DNA from: Primulina eburnea
Lineage: Eukaryota; Streptophyta; Magnoliopsida; Lamiales; Gesneriaceae
Direction: 5' to 3'
Assembly (NCBI RefSeq): GCF_022965805.1
Contig: NC_133103.1
Location: forward strand, 45,588,047 to 45,652,046
Length of the DNA: 64,000 bases
A model generated the notes under the pieces. The model was not told where the DNA came from and searched no databases. It saw nothing but the letters and a program-made list of their open reading frames with translations. The translations under genes and the position numbers were made by a program. Positions 22,801-35,383 of the stretch are shown in pieces. How positions within the stretch are numbered: position 1 is the first letter of the stretch; each line of letters starts with the position of its first letter.

Positions 22801-24554
22801 GAAGTGCCACATAAGTGTCTATTTTAACTGAAATGTGTTCATGGTAAAGGAAATTAGTGAAATTTCACATATAGGATAGTGTTTTGCTTGACTATGATCA
22901 TCAAGTTAGAGAATTTCATATTAGAATGAAACAGAACTTCTCCAAATCTTTTCCTGGTTCCTGACTTTCTGTGCTGTCGTACGTATCAAAATACTGTCTC
23001 GTCGAAAGCTTTACACCCACTATACTCTTTTTGCACCCACAGATGTGATGTGTCTTGTAAAGTGAAATTATATTTACCTTGATTTTTTTGCTCTTTGGTA
23101 GAAATCTTCATCGGCAGGACAACTTTCGAATGCAAAAGTCCGAGCACCTCAGAGGAAAGTACCCAATGGAAATGCTTTGAAGTCCTATTCAACTGGGAGG
23201 ATTTCAAGTCATGTAAAAACCACAAAACAGCGATTACATCCTGGAATGCTATCGAATTATGATCGTGCCACTGGCCATTATGGTGTTGTGACTGGAATAA
23301 AGGGGACCGACGATGGCATGTATCTTCTTAGTGCAGGTTGAATTTACTACAAATTGAAGAAAAGTCTATCATGTATTCTCCCTTCTACTGTTTTTTTCTA
23401 TGATTCATTATTTTATTTGCAACCTTCACTTCAATTTTTCAAAATATTTTTGCATAGGGGCTAGAAAGACTTCTCAGTTCCATATTACATTAAAACTTAA
23501 AGAATAGAGAATATTATGCTAACTTCCGTGGTATGATCTGTTATGTTATTTTCTCAACATGTGATGTGGCCATTAGGAACCTTGATTTATTTTTAGTTAG
23601 ATTGTATTTTAAAAGTCCGTTTTTATGAGGTCTACTCCAATACATTGCTTTCTGAGAAATTTTGATATGCAAAAAGTAGCGCGACCTTAGGCTGAGGGTA
23701 ATGCTCTGTTGCTACTTTCTTTCCTTGTTAATTTGGACTGGCTTAGATTTTTGGGTCTTATCAGTCATTGAAGTTTCATTTTGGATATACAGAGCAATGT
23801 GCCAAATTTTTATAACTAATTGTATTATCATGGATGTTAATTCTTTATTACATCTTTGACTCTCAGGTTCTGATTCACGGCTGAAGTTATGGGATATAGA
23901 ATCTGGATGTAATACACTTGTAAACTTTGAAACTAAACGTTTACAAAGCACGAAAGCTATACAGATGGCTGTATCTCATGATTCAACCCTCGCTTATATT
24001 CCATGCATGACCACTGTTAAAGTATACATCCTCTTCTTACATTCTACTGTGACAGTATCACTTTTTCAAATATGTGATTTGTTGTGTGATATATGCTATC
24101 AATTTTTTAGGTATTCGATATGTGGTCTGGTCAAACAAAGGGGACTTTCCGTGGCCATTATGAAAATGTCAACTGCTGTTGGTACAACGCACAGGATCAT
24201 GTTTGTCTCCCTCCCTCCTCCTCTCCCTAACACCCACCCCCAAAAAAAAAAGGCTACGCACCCCCACAAATGTTGGCTGTATCATTTTTTCCCTGGATAA
24301 ATTCTCATTGAGTCACTGAAAAAGAAATTAATAATTTGGTCCCTTGTTTGTAGGAGTTGTACACTGGCGGTAACGACAGACAGATCCTCGTCTGGTCACC
24401 ATCAAAATTCATTTCTGATGAAATGGTAGGTTTTCTAAATTTGAATGTTTGATTTTCTGGTGCTACGCCGAGCGATCCCAACCTTATTTTGGTGCAGGAT
24501 GAATGGAGGAAAGGGCAAAATACAGCAGCTGATCAGGATAACTGGAGTGACTAA
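19856..24554 (+). CDS. CSA: WD-repeat DNA repair protein, ERCC8/CSA homologue, with a frameshift in exon 2
   Basis: CSA is the WD40 substrate receptor of a CUL4-DDB1 ubiquitin ligase that acts in transcription-coupled nucleotide excision repair. Nine exons: 19856-20005, 20681-20949, 21031-21190, 22462-22640, 23102-23336, 23867-24021, 24111-24200, 24354-24425, 24498-24554. The start at 19856 gives MWKETRDREFGNLRPNSF, the conserved plant CSA N-terminus; an upstream ATG at 19845 is out of frame. Exon 4 has FWDIRR, a WDxR motif used for DDB1 binding, and NVWDTN, KLWDIE and VWSPS mark other blades. The last residues are DNWSD. Exon 2 is 269 nt and breaks frame after HKYAISSA; discounting a duplicated 8 nt (20857-20864) the exons sum to 452 residues, as expected for plant CSA. 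Intron 2 has a GC donor. It is either a recent null allele or a sequence error. Confidence 0.92.
20857..20864 (+). other. Small duplication that shifts the CSA reading frame
   Basis: CTCAGC (20851-20856) is followed by GG and a second CTCAGC (20859-20864). Upstream codons read KYAISSA in one frame and downstream codons read IWYPIDTGLFATGS in another, with no room for an intron. The duplicated stretch is 8 nt (or 5 nt, depending on how the Ala codons align); both shift the frame the same way. Confidence 0.85.
20950..21030 (+). other. GC-AG intron 2 of the CSA-like gene
   Basis: The donor reads CACAA then GCAAGT; the acceptor is TTTCTAATACAG. The phase fits ...DTNSTQ joined to VVQNFKMPGK. It is 81 nt, a multiple of three, and has no stop in the downstream frame, so retention would add 27 residues without breaking translation. 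Confidence 0.8.
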
Positions 24555-24805
24555 GGTTTATTTATCTATTGGTCTTTGTTTTCTCCTTGTACATTGTAGC
24601 CTCGCCTTTTTTACAAGAAGTTTGAAGTTTGTCTTATAGATTTGTATAATTAGAATGAAACGCTTGCCTGAGTAATGATACAGAAATCTTTGGCTATGAG
24701 AAGTAGTTTCTTCAAACAATTATTTTGTAAAGTTTTCCTTTTTCTTTTTCTTGTTTTTTGTAAGTAAAATCTATTTTATTTTTAAATATGGTAGAAACAA
24801 AGTTT

Positions 24806-24836
24806 TTATTATTATTATTATTATTATTATTTATTT
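24806..24836. repeat. (TTA)n microsatellite
   Basis: About nine TTA repeats in the 3' flank of the CSA-like gene. Confidence 0.9.
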
Positions 24837-25349
24837 ATAAAATACAGATGAACATTTTAAAACAACATTCTACGCCTTTTCGCTTTTTAAAATAAAATTT
24901 CCGCCAAATGCTACATTATATTTTAAACAATAACGCTCTATTAATATTTTTATATTTATGAAATTGTTATCTTACTATTTTTATGATTGCTTAATTGGTG
25001 TTTAATTTTAGGATCATTTGTTAAATCTAAATATGATCAATGTTAGTTTTGATAAGATGAAGGAAGGGAAATATAAAGTAACTGAATTGTGAGAACTGAA
25101 ATTTTAAAACTTAAATTGGATATATATTCTCGAATTCGATTAAGCTTGGAAATTTTAATTTTTTTTATCCGGTCAACTTCGTTTCGAAATATATGAACAT
25201 GTCCGTGATTTATTTGAAAATAAAAGTTTGAAATTTTTTAATTTAATTTATAATTATATTATATTAATAAAATATTAAAGTTTATGAGCAGTTAACAAAT
25301 ATAAAAAAATAATTTGTGTGCAAGCTCGGTTCGAAAAAAAATTCAAACG

Positions 25350-25350
25350 T

Positions 25351-25404
<54 letters not shown>

Positions 25405-25428
25405 TGAGTGTGTGTATATGTATGTATT
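25350..25428. repeat. Compound (TA)n(TG)n microsatellite
   Basis: A TA run passes into a TG run of about 17 units with interruptions by GAG and TATG. Confidence 0.95.
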
Positions 25429-25483
25429 AGAAGATGGATTGAAAATTAGAATCTACAAAATGAACTTATGAGGTTTATGTTTG

Positions 25484-25666
25484 GAGTAGGTCTCTTGAGA
25501 GACGGTCTCACGAATTTTTATCTGTGAGACGGGTCAATCCTACCGATATTCACAATAAAAAATAATACTCTTAGCATAAAAAGTAATAATTTTTCATGAA
25601 TGACCAAAATAAGAGATCCGTCTCACAAAATACGACCCGTGAGATCGTCTCACACAAATTTTTGCC
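25484..25666 (+). mobile_element. Dispersed roughly 180-bp MITE, copy 1
   Basis: Starts GAGTAGGTCTC and ends CACAAATTTTTGCC. Near both ends it carries the near-palindrome GTGAGACNGTCTCAC. The middle holds CCGATATTCACAATAAAAA and AGCATAAAAAGTAATA. Eight further copies lie in this window on both strands. It has no coding capacity and the superfamily is uncertain. Confidence 0.8.
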
Positions 25667-27021
25667 ATATGCTCGAGACAAAACAATACCCTCGAGATAA
25701 GTCGAATTTCGAGACTTATTTTGCTAAATACTGATTATTTTTTCTTAAAAATATTTTTAAACGTTTTCACGTTAACATGTATAACTATTGTTGTATATTT
25801 AACTTTTCATAATTCCAAAAAATACTCTACTATTTTTTAAGTTACAATAGAGATAAATATGGAATGGATATAAAAAATAAAAATGAAATATTATTTGTTT
25901 CCAAAAATTGGAAATATAACATAATAATAAAAAATTATTTTAATCGATTTAAAATGTGTTTTTTACACTGCTCTATGTTTAAAATTATTGACAAGTACTA
26001 TAATATTTTGAGTAGTTCCAATTTTAGATAACTTATTTCAGAAACCGAGACCATTGAGGAATTTATTAAGATCGTGATGATACCAAGAATTCCACATACT
26101 TTGGGTTCGGTCTGGTGAGGAGAAATTATTCCTGGTAGTTGGTCGATATCGAGAGATCCGAGCATAATCTCATCATCGGAAAATGGCCGAACTGAATCCT
26201 ATGCAGACGAACAAACGTTAGAAGACAACGTGAGTGTTTCCGGTATTTTATCTCTGCTGCTTAAGTGTAAAACTAATTGTACGAATATAATATTAATATT
26301 TTGTGTAAACAATGAGTTAATGTCTTAAATTATAGAGACTACTTGATATTTATAGAGTTGAGACTAGATATCTTGTATCAATGTCAACAACTTTACCACC
26401 AAGACAAGTCTTTCATATGGAAAAGATTTTGGTAAAGTAAGTTCTCTCAAATACCATATTTGTGTTGATCACACCTTATCTGTGCCAATTTATAAATTCA
26501 AATGTTGTATCCAGATTTCCTTGGGACTCTTTCCTTATCACAGAAGATTTAATTCAGAGTTTGGTACTGACAAAAGCTTGTTCACTGTCATACTAGGCCG
26601 AGCTCGAGCAGATAACCAACCCCTGAGTTCGGCTGCTCGAACTCTTCCGTTCCGATGGCTTTTATCGAGTATAGAGGAATTCAACTTCTTAGTACGATAC
26701 CGGACCTTTCGGGCTGGACAACATCATTATCTAGCCCATCATATTTATAAAGGGGGCTCGCATGTGGACCGAGTCGGGTCGGTTCGGGTCGGATTTCCAG
26801 AGATATCATACTGGTTAAAAGGGTAACATTGTTAATTTGTATTACAAAAATTTTTCAGATGGAGTGTATTTAACAAAAATTGGAGTATAAAAAACACTAA
26901 TTCCAAAAACATATGATTTTTCTCATAATTTTATTAAAAATATAATCGAACATATTGTTTTGTCCTTTAACAAATGAAGATTTAATATCTGAACACAGAT
27001 GCAGAAATTTAACAAAGAAAA

Positions 27022-27204
27022 GACAAAAATTTGTGTGAGACGGTATCACGGATCGTATTTTGTGAGACAGGCCTCTTATTTGGGTCATCCGTGAAAAGTA
27101 TTACTTTTTATGTCAAGAGTTTTACTTTGTATTGTGAATATCAGTAAGGTTGATTCATCTTATAGATAAAGATTCGTGAGACCGTCTCACAAGATACCTA
27201 CTCC
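27022..27204 (-). mobile_element. Dispersed roughly 180-bp MITE, copy 2
   Basis: Reverse orientation. Begins GACAAAAATTTGTGTGAGAC and ends CTCACAAGATACCTACTCC, with the same internal landmarks as copy 1. Confidence 0.8.
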
Positions 27205-28350
27205 AAAGAAAAAGATTAAAACGTTAGATAATCTCAATATCGGAGCCAATAATTTAGATTTTTTCTTAACCTCGGAAGTTCTTGTCGTACATCGAATCTA
27301 ACTAAGCCCGACGTGTGATTAAAGCAATAATAATTACATTAACATCGCTACGAAGATATTTTATTACTCAGTATATCCTGATTATATCGTTAACTTTGTT
27401 TTTCAGAAAACAAATTATATTTGTAAATTTAATAACAAACCTTTATTTAATGATATTGGAAAAGGAAAATGGAATACAATCACATTAAATAGGGGTATAT
27501 TATATATAAAAAAATGTAGACTATATAATTGGAACGTAGATAATATTATTATATATAATTTATTGGAATTGACAATTAAAGATTTTTGGCTTAGCCAATG
27601 AGATTGCGTGAGCTATCTAGATTATTCATTAATATTCTAGATGTGGTAGCTTTTGGGCTACACTCCGCATATATTGACCCTCGTTATTAATTCGGACTGA
27701 TATAATAATGATGGGATTATGCATAAATAATTTTATGTTCAAAGTGCTGGTTCAGTTCAGTTACAACACATACTGAATTATTTCATTCCAATAATCGAGT
27801 TAAGAGATATGATCAAAATATCGCAACTGCTCATATCCAACCGATTGTTGTTGTCGTGCAATCAATGCGGTAATTCAGCGATCATTTAGACCTTGATAAC
27901 ATATGAATTTGCCCGACTTGAAATATGACTTGTTCCAAATTAAGTTTTATGATCAGTCAAATTTAGCGGATTGTCATCATCAAAAAACCGAAGCTCGCCA
28001 AAAATTCAGTTTGGCTAAATTAAGTTTCAGTTTTCTTCTTGTGTTTGCAACTTCACACATGAATAAATATGTTAGAAATACAATAACAACTCAGTCTGAC
28101 TGACATTCGAAGGTGCTTCCTTCGGTGGCTTTTTAACTAAGCACATACGCAGTCTTTTCCGAGTTCAAAACAATCTTTAAATTTTGAAACCAGTCATTAT
28201 AGTTAGGTTCAGTCAACTTGTTTTGATCGAGAATGATTGAAAGCGGGTTACGAGTAGTCATCGTAAATATACTGAAAATGAAAATAGATAATGGTTACTG
28301 ATTATTTTAAAATAATTATAAGATATAAAATATGGGTTTTTATTCTATAA

Positions 28351-31300
28351 ATTTCTCTCCCACTATTTTGACATTTCCACCACCCTATGATGCAAAAAGA
28401 GAAATCATATTTCCTTAGTGCACATATAGTCCAATTAGCCAATAATAACTTCGAATAATATCAGCCAATTATAATTTCTAAAATGTAGAATCCAATTGCA
28501 TCCTTATGCAACCTCCGCGTGTTTCGCCTCACGTTTAATAAAGACCCAATAATATGACGCTGTTTATTTTCACGTGTCAAACCGACCCATCAATATTGAA
28601 TTGTAGTTGACGGTCGCCATGAGTTCCCCCAATAATATAAGCCGAATTCATGGGAGTTCCACTCCGGTGGAAGTCACAGCTTTCTGGCGTCTAGGCCTCC
28701 CCAATAATATGATTCAGACACTGTCCGCGGGTAGCGTTCAACATGCAATCACGGTTGATGGAAGGGAAAAATAAATTAAACTCTTTTAATTTTTACTTTT
28801 GCAGTTTGATATAAATTTTGATTAAATGAGGGATTTAATTTTAAAATTGCATCATCATTTTAAGTTAAAAACGTGTGCCATGTTTATATGTTTGTCAGAT
28901 TCATGTAACTATATTATTTAATAATATACCTACATGCATACTACTATATATCACATATATCATAATATGAAATTCAACAATAAATAAGGATGATCGATCA
29001 TCAATACTACTAGATCCATGTGAACCAGACATGGATTCCAGTCCAAAACATAGGTGAATGAAGGGATGCAAATGTAATTTATTACAAGAGCTTCCAATAT
29101 TTTAAATGTCTTTATCCTGTGCATCAGGCCCACCATCTTCCAGTCTTGATCTCTCGCTATTACTAATAATTACATTTAAATAGTCATGACACATAAGATA
29201 TACATCTCATGGAGTGGGAAAAGACCATAACCTAGACCCACTTTAATAATATCAAATATTAACAAAATGAATTTAAAACAGCAAAATATCCTAACATAGA
29301 GTTATCACATTGGTCAAGACTCTCGATCATCCTCCATGTATTTAATATCATATATTAACATCAACTAATTAAACATGCATATACGAATTTTATTACTAAC
29401 CATCAAAATTATTAAAGAATTTAATAAATTAAATAGGCACCTTTTATTTAATTTCCAATTTATTAAATAGTAATAGATTTCTTGTAAAAATATATTTTTA
29501 ACATAAATAATTAAAATCACATTCTAATTATTTACCTTACATGAAAATTAAAATTTAGCAAAATTTTATTTTAAGGAAAAACTGAACAATTTTCACAAAA
29601 TATCAATTTTATCCGAGACTGTAAAATCAGAAAATCGCACCCAAGGTCCAAATCGCAACATAAGTTTAAAATTTTTTATTTTATTTTAACAATCATAATA
29701 TTTGGACACTCGTATGGTTTAAATTGAATAAAAATACATAGGATGTTTAGTGATATACCTTTAATGAATTTTCAGTTGGCTCCAACTACGCCGGTATAAG
29801 CGAAGTATCTCTTGTTGTAAATCTTACTTACGTTCTTCAAGTTTTCTTTCTTCAATCTCCCAATCTGGTCCACAACTAGAAGATTAGTTCTTCATCTAAA
29901 TAGCATAGAATATTTAGAAGAAATTTTCATTATCAAAAACTCGAGAGGCGGCTCAAACCCTAAACTCTCTTTAGGGGTGTTCGAATTTTTGGAGGAGAAG
30001 GGACGGTATTTTTTTTTTTTTTAAAGTTGGATTGTTATGGAGGCTAGGGTTTGTGCCTCGTTGCCCTTTTTATTATTAATGCATTACCTGATTTCCATAA
30101 ATATAGGTTTAGGCATCTTAATCAACATTAATGCGCTTGATTAATTAATTGGAATAATCCAACTACTTTAATTAATTAATAAAAGTTTATTAAGAACTTT
30201 AATTATTTAGTATGTTGGACTTATACTCCTACAAGCCCATTAAACATACTTCCCACTAGATTTAATTTAATATTTAATAAACTCAATTTTTGAGTTTAAT
30301 GAATTAAATTCAACTCTTTGAATTTATTCTCTCCAAATTTTAAATATCATAAATTCAATTTCTTGAATTTACTATCTCATAAATTCTTGAATTTATTATC
30401 TCAATATTTAATTATCATAAATTCAACTCCTTGAATTTACTATATCATAATTTTATATAAATTCAACTCCTTGAATTTATTCTTTCAACAGAAACAAAAT
30501 GATCAAGTACTTGTGTGACCCTCAATGGTTCAGGGATACAGCTAGCCCTGAGTTAACAAATCTTTGTGATTCAGGATATTTTTCTTTATTCGAGCTTATC
30601 TCAATTTGCCCCATTTCATGCCCCAACATTTGGTCATGAGAATGTCGGAAATCATTTTTCTGACTAAACTCATCGAATTATGGTAAGAGCGTCTACTAGC
30701 ATCGCCCCATGATTCCCTAGATATCACTGATAGAGTTTGCAAAAACAAGTCGGTTATGATTAACGTACAGTATGATCCATTCATCTCATATATCTCGATC
30801 GAATCTGCAATCATTGGTTCATCGAGGATTGCATATTAGATTTAATAGCTATGTGATACGATCATGAAATATTCACAGTGCCATCACATGCACAACTAGG
30901 GAACTCCTTCCTTAATGTACATCTCATACTCTGGCCAGAGATTTCATGCACTATTATTTCGTTAAATCACATAGGATATCTACACTCGTAGGTGAGCGGT
31001 GAATTCCCAACTATAATGCTTCGGCTCCTACATATGTCGCAATTGCACCCAACCTCACCACCTCGTGACCCTCACGGAGTCGGTAAACGAGTGAAAGCAC
31101 AAACTTGGTATGCAGAGCCTCAGTATTGTCTCGGGTCATAAGTACTAATTATGTACAGTCACAACCACAAAATTTTTCTATCGATGAATGATAACAATTT
31201 GTAAAGTCCAAAGGAGAGATGTTCGGTACAATCATCATATGATTATCCATCTGCATGATTGGACATATATATGCCCTTACCACGAAACACGGTACACAAC

Positions 31301-32262
31301 ATCACATATGCTAGTCTCAACCTCAAGCAGCCTATATCCTTATTTTTAGACGACTGAATCAACTATGAATGAATTTAGAATACACAATGTTTAAAAATGA
31401 GTTTCAGGATCGAATTATGATTCATTTGTATTAAAGTATAATCAAGAACTTTATCTATGTTGATTGCATGGATATACAGATAAAGAAAAATGAAACCATA
31501 AAAAGTTAAATTATATTAAAATAAATATTATATATTACACTTGAGTCAATAAATTCTCTAGCCAACTTTTGGCTTACAGGACATCTACTCTAACACTCAA
31601 CACAAGAAAACACATGGAAGTGGTGGTCATGGTAGTTCAGGTGATGGTCATAGCAGTTCAAACAATGGATGCAGACCAAGCCACTCCTCCCATGACACAT
31701 CAACCTTCCAGGAGATAATTTTTTTTTTACTTCTGAAATTGTCATTTTTTATTATTTATTCTATTTCAGTTCATCCATAAAATTTAATTTTCCTTCAAAT
31801 ACTAGCTTTTCTGCCTAGTATTGACATAATAAAAAATAGTTAAATTGTTAAGTTTGGTGATTATGAACTAAACCGATTAGACTTAATTGTATTAATAAAT
31901 GTAGATCACTCAAGGAATTTAAGAACTACCAACTGAACTTCACTTATACTTAAGAACTAATCCGATGAGCTTACAACATAATTATACTAATCTGAACTAT
32001 GTCGAACTAATCTGAGCTGAACGTCAACTTATCTGGAGAAATTTTCTGAGTGTAACGGTCATTTATCTTTTCAGCAAGGATACACAATAAAATAAAATAT
32101 TTGTTGGTTGCCTTAATCAGCTAGTGTCCAAAGAAATTTAATTGTCCAGTACTATATTAGGGAAGATGACAATAGGTCGGATGTAAGCTAATTTTAGAAC
32201 AATAAGGGGCAAGATATAAAAATTAGCAAATTAAACATTATAGAAAAAATAATAAAATATTA
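28351..32262. other. Intergenic DNA with an unclassified LTR-like block
   Basis: No coding gene seen. 28540-28760 carries repeated CAATAATAT motifs. 29030-29340 is ordinary AT-rich DNA. 29390-31595 resembles an LTR on the minus strand. 31600-31710 has a short Gly/Ser/His-rich frame (GGHGSSGDGHSSSN) without a recognisable family. 31780-32262 shows nothing. Confidence 0.45.
29390..31595 (-). mobile_element. Probable LTR or LTR fragment, minus strand
   Basis: On the minus strand the block begins TGTTAGAGTAGATGTCCTG at 31595, a start seen in plant Copia LTRs, and continues through a long non-coding stretch. It contains five or so diverged copies of AATTCAA(C/G)TC(C/T)TTGAATTTA (30290-30490). No partner LTR is in the window and the 3' border was not found, so the left coordinate is a guess. 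A CTCAA on both sides of 30527-31595 could be a target duplication, but could also be chance. Confidence 0.45.
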
Positions 32263-32824
32263 GAAATTATAACGGCCCGAAAATTCGTGTTTGAATATTT
32301 GCGGAAAAATTAACAATTTTCTTTGTAAAGTAAGTAAAATGCCTCATTCATAAAAATAGACCGTTAAATAAAGTTTAAATGTTAAAAATAGCAGCGGAAG
32401 AAATTATTTGTTTGCAAAAGAACAATTTCAGAGTAATCCAACAACGGATAAATTGTTTGAGCATAAAAATGGTAAATGCTAAAATGAGGTCATCGGATTC
32501 CACTACTGCCGACCCAAGCTAGCTCACTGGTTCCCGCCCTCGGCCCCGACATCATCAGTACCTACAACAATCAAGTCTAGTGAGTCTAAAGACTCAACAT
32601 GCATATATCGTAAATAACGAGTAAATATAGTAAAAATTTCATGGGAGTAAAAATATCATGTCATGAGGCACAATGTGAAAATAACATATCATGAGCGATT
32701 ATAATACGTGCATAACTGAACTGAAAGTCATAGTGAAAATGTTTGCTCCTTGGAGCCCTGTACTGAAATAGCCTGTAATAAATTTTTTGTTGAGATTATG
32801 GTCTACGCAAGTGGCCTCTGCACT

Positions 32825-32995
32825 GAAACTGACCGGTAACTGGCGACCGGATAATAAAATGCTCCCATGACCGGTAACTAGCGACCGGGTAAAATAATGA
32901 ACGTCTGATCAGACTATGCCACAGTATACTGGGTGGTACAAACTGAACTGACCGGTAACTGGCGACCGGACCGGTAACTGGTGACCGGATTTAGC
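32825..32995 (+). repeat. Short repeats of the GACCGGTAACTGGCGACCGG type
   Basis: Four or five copies of ACCGGTAACTGGCGACCGG occur in the outer solo LTR (near 32830, 32872, 32950 and 32968), each partly self-complementary (CCGGT...ACCGG). Confidence 0.85.
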
Positions 32996-33655
32996 AATAA
33001 TCCCATGATAGTGAAATGGCCACAAACAATATCGCATAATCTCAAAAATGAACATTTTATATTTTTATGCACGTAATATAATTAAATGGCACAATTAAAT
33101 ATCCTGTAATAATTTACTGCTTGGATTGGATCGCTCCCAGGCTCGCTGCAACCTAAATATGCCATGAAAAATAAGCAATAGATTTATGGGACCAAACTAT
33201 GCAGTAACATTCGAAAATGTGATAATTACACCGAACAACTTCGTATTTAATCATGCCTCCGAACCAACCTGAGCCAAAACTGAAACATAATATAGTCATG
33301 ATTAAAATACGCTTAAAATGATGAATTAATGCTCCTAAAATGGTGAGGGCCGAAATCTAGGTGAATGGAGGCCAAAACATGAAACACTCTTTCGAGAGTC
33401 AATTTGGCACATCGCACCGTAAATTCTCGTACGACCCGAAAAATGATCCGAATCACGAACAACCAAAAACATGACCTTCCTAACTCGATGAGGCACCGTC
33501 CAGTCCAAGGCCATAGGCTAAAAGCCAACCAAGAACTCAAACGACGCCCGAGAACAACAGCACGCTTGCTGTCAAAATTACAGCAGCTGCACATTTGCTT
33601 TTCTTGTGTCGTTTTCGAGACTACCGGCCATTGGGGCTTGAACCACCGACCAGAG

Positions 33656-35383
33656 TGTGGGGACCCGGACGCTAATCATCTTCTTAATCGTCATTGGGAC
33701 TAATTTAATCAATTAGAATAAACAGGGTCTAATTTTTTTTTAAAATGCGGAAGGTAATGGAATCATTCTATTATACAAACCAGTATAATAATACAAATCC
33801 TGTATAACATGCATCTAGTTCAAAACTAGGTTCAACTACTACAATCAAGTAATAAAACCTATCTATATCCAAGTCCGGAATCACCACTCTAATCTCGATC
33901 TTTCTTCACCTCTGTGACCCTGAACCTGTCCCACATGTTTCCATGCACACATACAGACAAGACAACAGTCGGATAACTCCGGTGAGATATAAATATCCCA
34001 GTATAAACAATGTATTAATGAAATCATATAAAACATATATAAAAGCATAAACAATTATTAAAACATGTATCCAATCTGACTACATGAACAAATACGAATC
34101 TGTATTTAAGTCAATGACTTGTTATCTTATCTTATCTTATTTCTAACCTAGGGATCCCGATCTAATTTAGACTTTGGTATGCTGTATCGAATGTCTACAA
34201 TAGACGTCGATCTACATCTAAGCTCATCGATACACCGTAAGTCTAGAGTCTTCGCGGTTCTGGCAAAGACTCGGCGGTTCTGCCCTAGCTAGGCTGATCT
34301 GCCTTAGACTCAAACTCTAGCTCTGCTATAATTCAATAGACTAAACATATCAATCTGATAATCTGCAAATATCAATGCAATAAAATAAAAGTATGTGATT
34401 TTGGGAAACTCAAGTCAACCTAACTCGAGTTGTGCAATCCCGAATCAACATTTATTTATACATTTCTTGCTGTCGCTCTGATACAATCGAAGTCTTGACT
34501 CAAAGTCTGTCACTGTTCTATCTGGCAACGATAATATCAATATCTGTATCAATATTCTAATCACATCACGACATCTCTGTTTTATCAAATTCTGACAGTA
34601 CAATAGTACAATCCTACGATACCAGTGATACCATATCAGTCTATACCAATTCCAATAACTTATAATCAACCACTGTACAAATCTGACATCACATCTCAGT
34701 CAATTTAACTCTGAAATTCATAACAATTCCATAATCAATCTGTTTCTCAATCTGACTTTGATTCTATGATGTCTACTATGTCAAGAACACTATATATGAA
34801 TCGTATATGATTCTGGACATAGCATAATTTCAAGACATATCAAAACTTACCAAAACTTACGTCCAGTTGAAGCATGCGTCGATAGGAACACAGTACTGCA
34901 GTCAGATTCAAAATCGGACGGACGGATCGAAATATAAAGGCGTAAGGATTTTCGGAGGATTTCTCGTTCTTCTTTCTTTCTTTCTTTCTTTCTGAATTTG
35001 AAGATTTGTATACATATATATATTCACACGTTGCATGTCCAAGCAACGTGTTAGCTTTTCCTTAATTCTGGTTGGCGCTCAGGCGGTGCTAAACTACCGC
35101 TCGAGCGCGGCATTCTCTGTCGAAGTACTCGGCGTGTTACACCTTGGCGCTCGGGCGGTCAAAAACTACCGTCCGGGCGCCACATCTTCTGCCCGAACAT
35201 ACTTCTATTGAACACTGGCGCTCGGGCGGTCAAAAACTACCGCTTGGGCGCCAGACTCTCTGTCCCCAAGTTGTGTAATTCATATGCTTGGTTCGATTTG
35301 GTCTCGTAATGGCCCAGATATAATCACATTAGTTCAAATTCAATAATCTTCACTTAACATAATATGAAATCTAGGGCATTACA
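33656..35383 (+). mobile_element. Inner solo LTR nested in the outer one, TSD CAGAG
   Basis: Starts TGTGGGGACCCGGACGC and ends TAGGGCATTACA (TG...CA), flanked by perfect CAGAG duplications at 33651-33655 and 35384-35388. It is 1728 bp with no internal coding region and no second copy of its ends, which fits a solo LTR, probably of a Ty3-type element. Being inside the outer LTR, it inserted later. Confidence 0.88.
35074..35262 (+). repeat. Three roughly 75-bp tandem units, each with a GC hairpin
   Basis: Each unit holds GGCGCTCGGGCGGT, a short A-rich loop (CAAAAACT in units 2 and 3) and ACCG(C/T)(C/T)(C/T)GGGCGCC, forming an imperfect stem of about 14 bp. They lie near the 3' end of the inner solo LTR. 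Confidence 0.8.

Larger units (their letters stand above)
24555..28350. other. Intergenic DNA downstream of the CSA-like gene
   Basis: AT-rich sequence with simple repeats and two copies of a dispersed MITE (25484-25666, 27022-27204). A GC-richer block at about 26520-26815, with CGGGTCGGTTCGGGTCGG, may be a transposon fragment but was not classified. No gene supported. Confidence 0.5.

Noticed and set aside
30522..31600. CTCAA target duplication defining a 1.07-kb solo LTR
   Set aside because: The presumed 3' end CCTGAACCA is not supported by a second copy, and the similar-looking sequence seems to continue beyond it; a 5-bp match can occur by chance.
31600..31710. Gly/Ser/His-rich coding fragment
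   Set aside because: About 35 codons only, low complexity, no start, stop or neighbouring exon that supports a gene.
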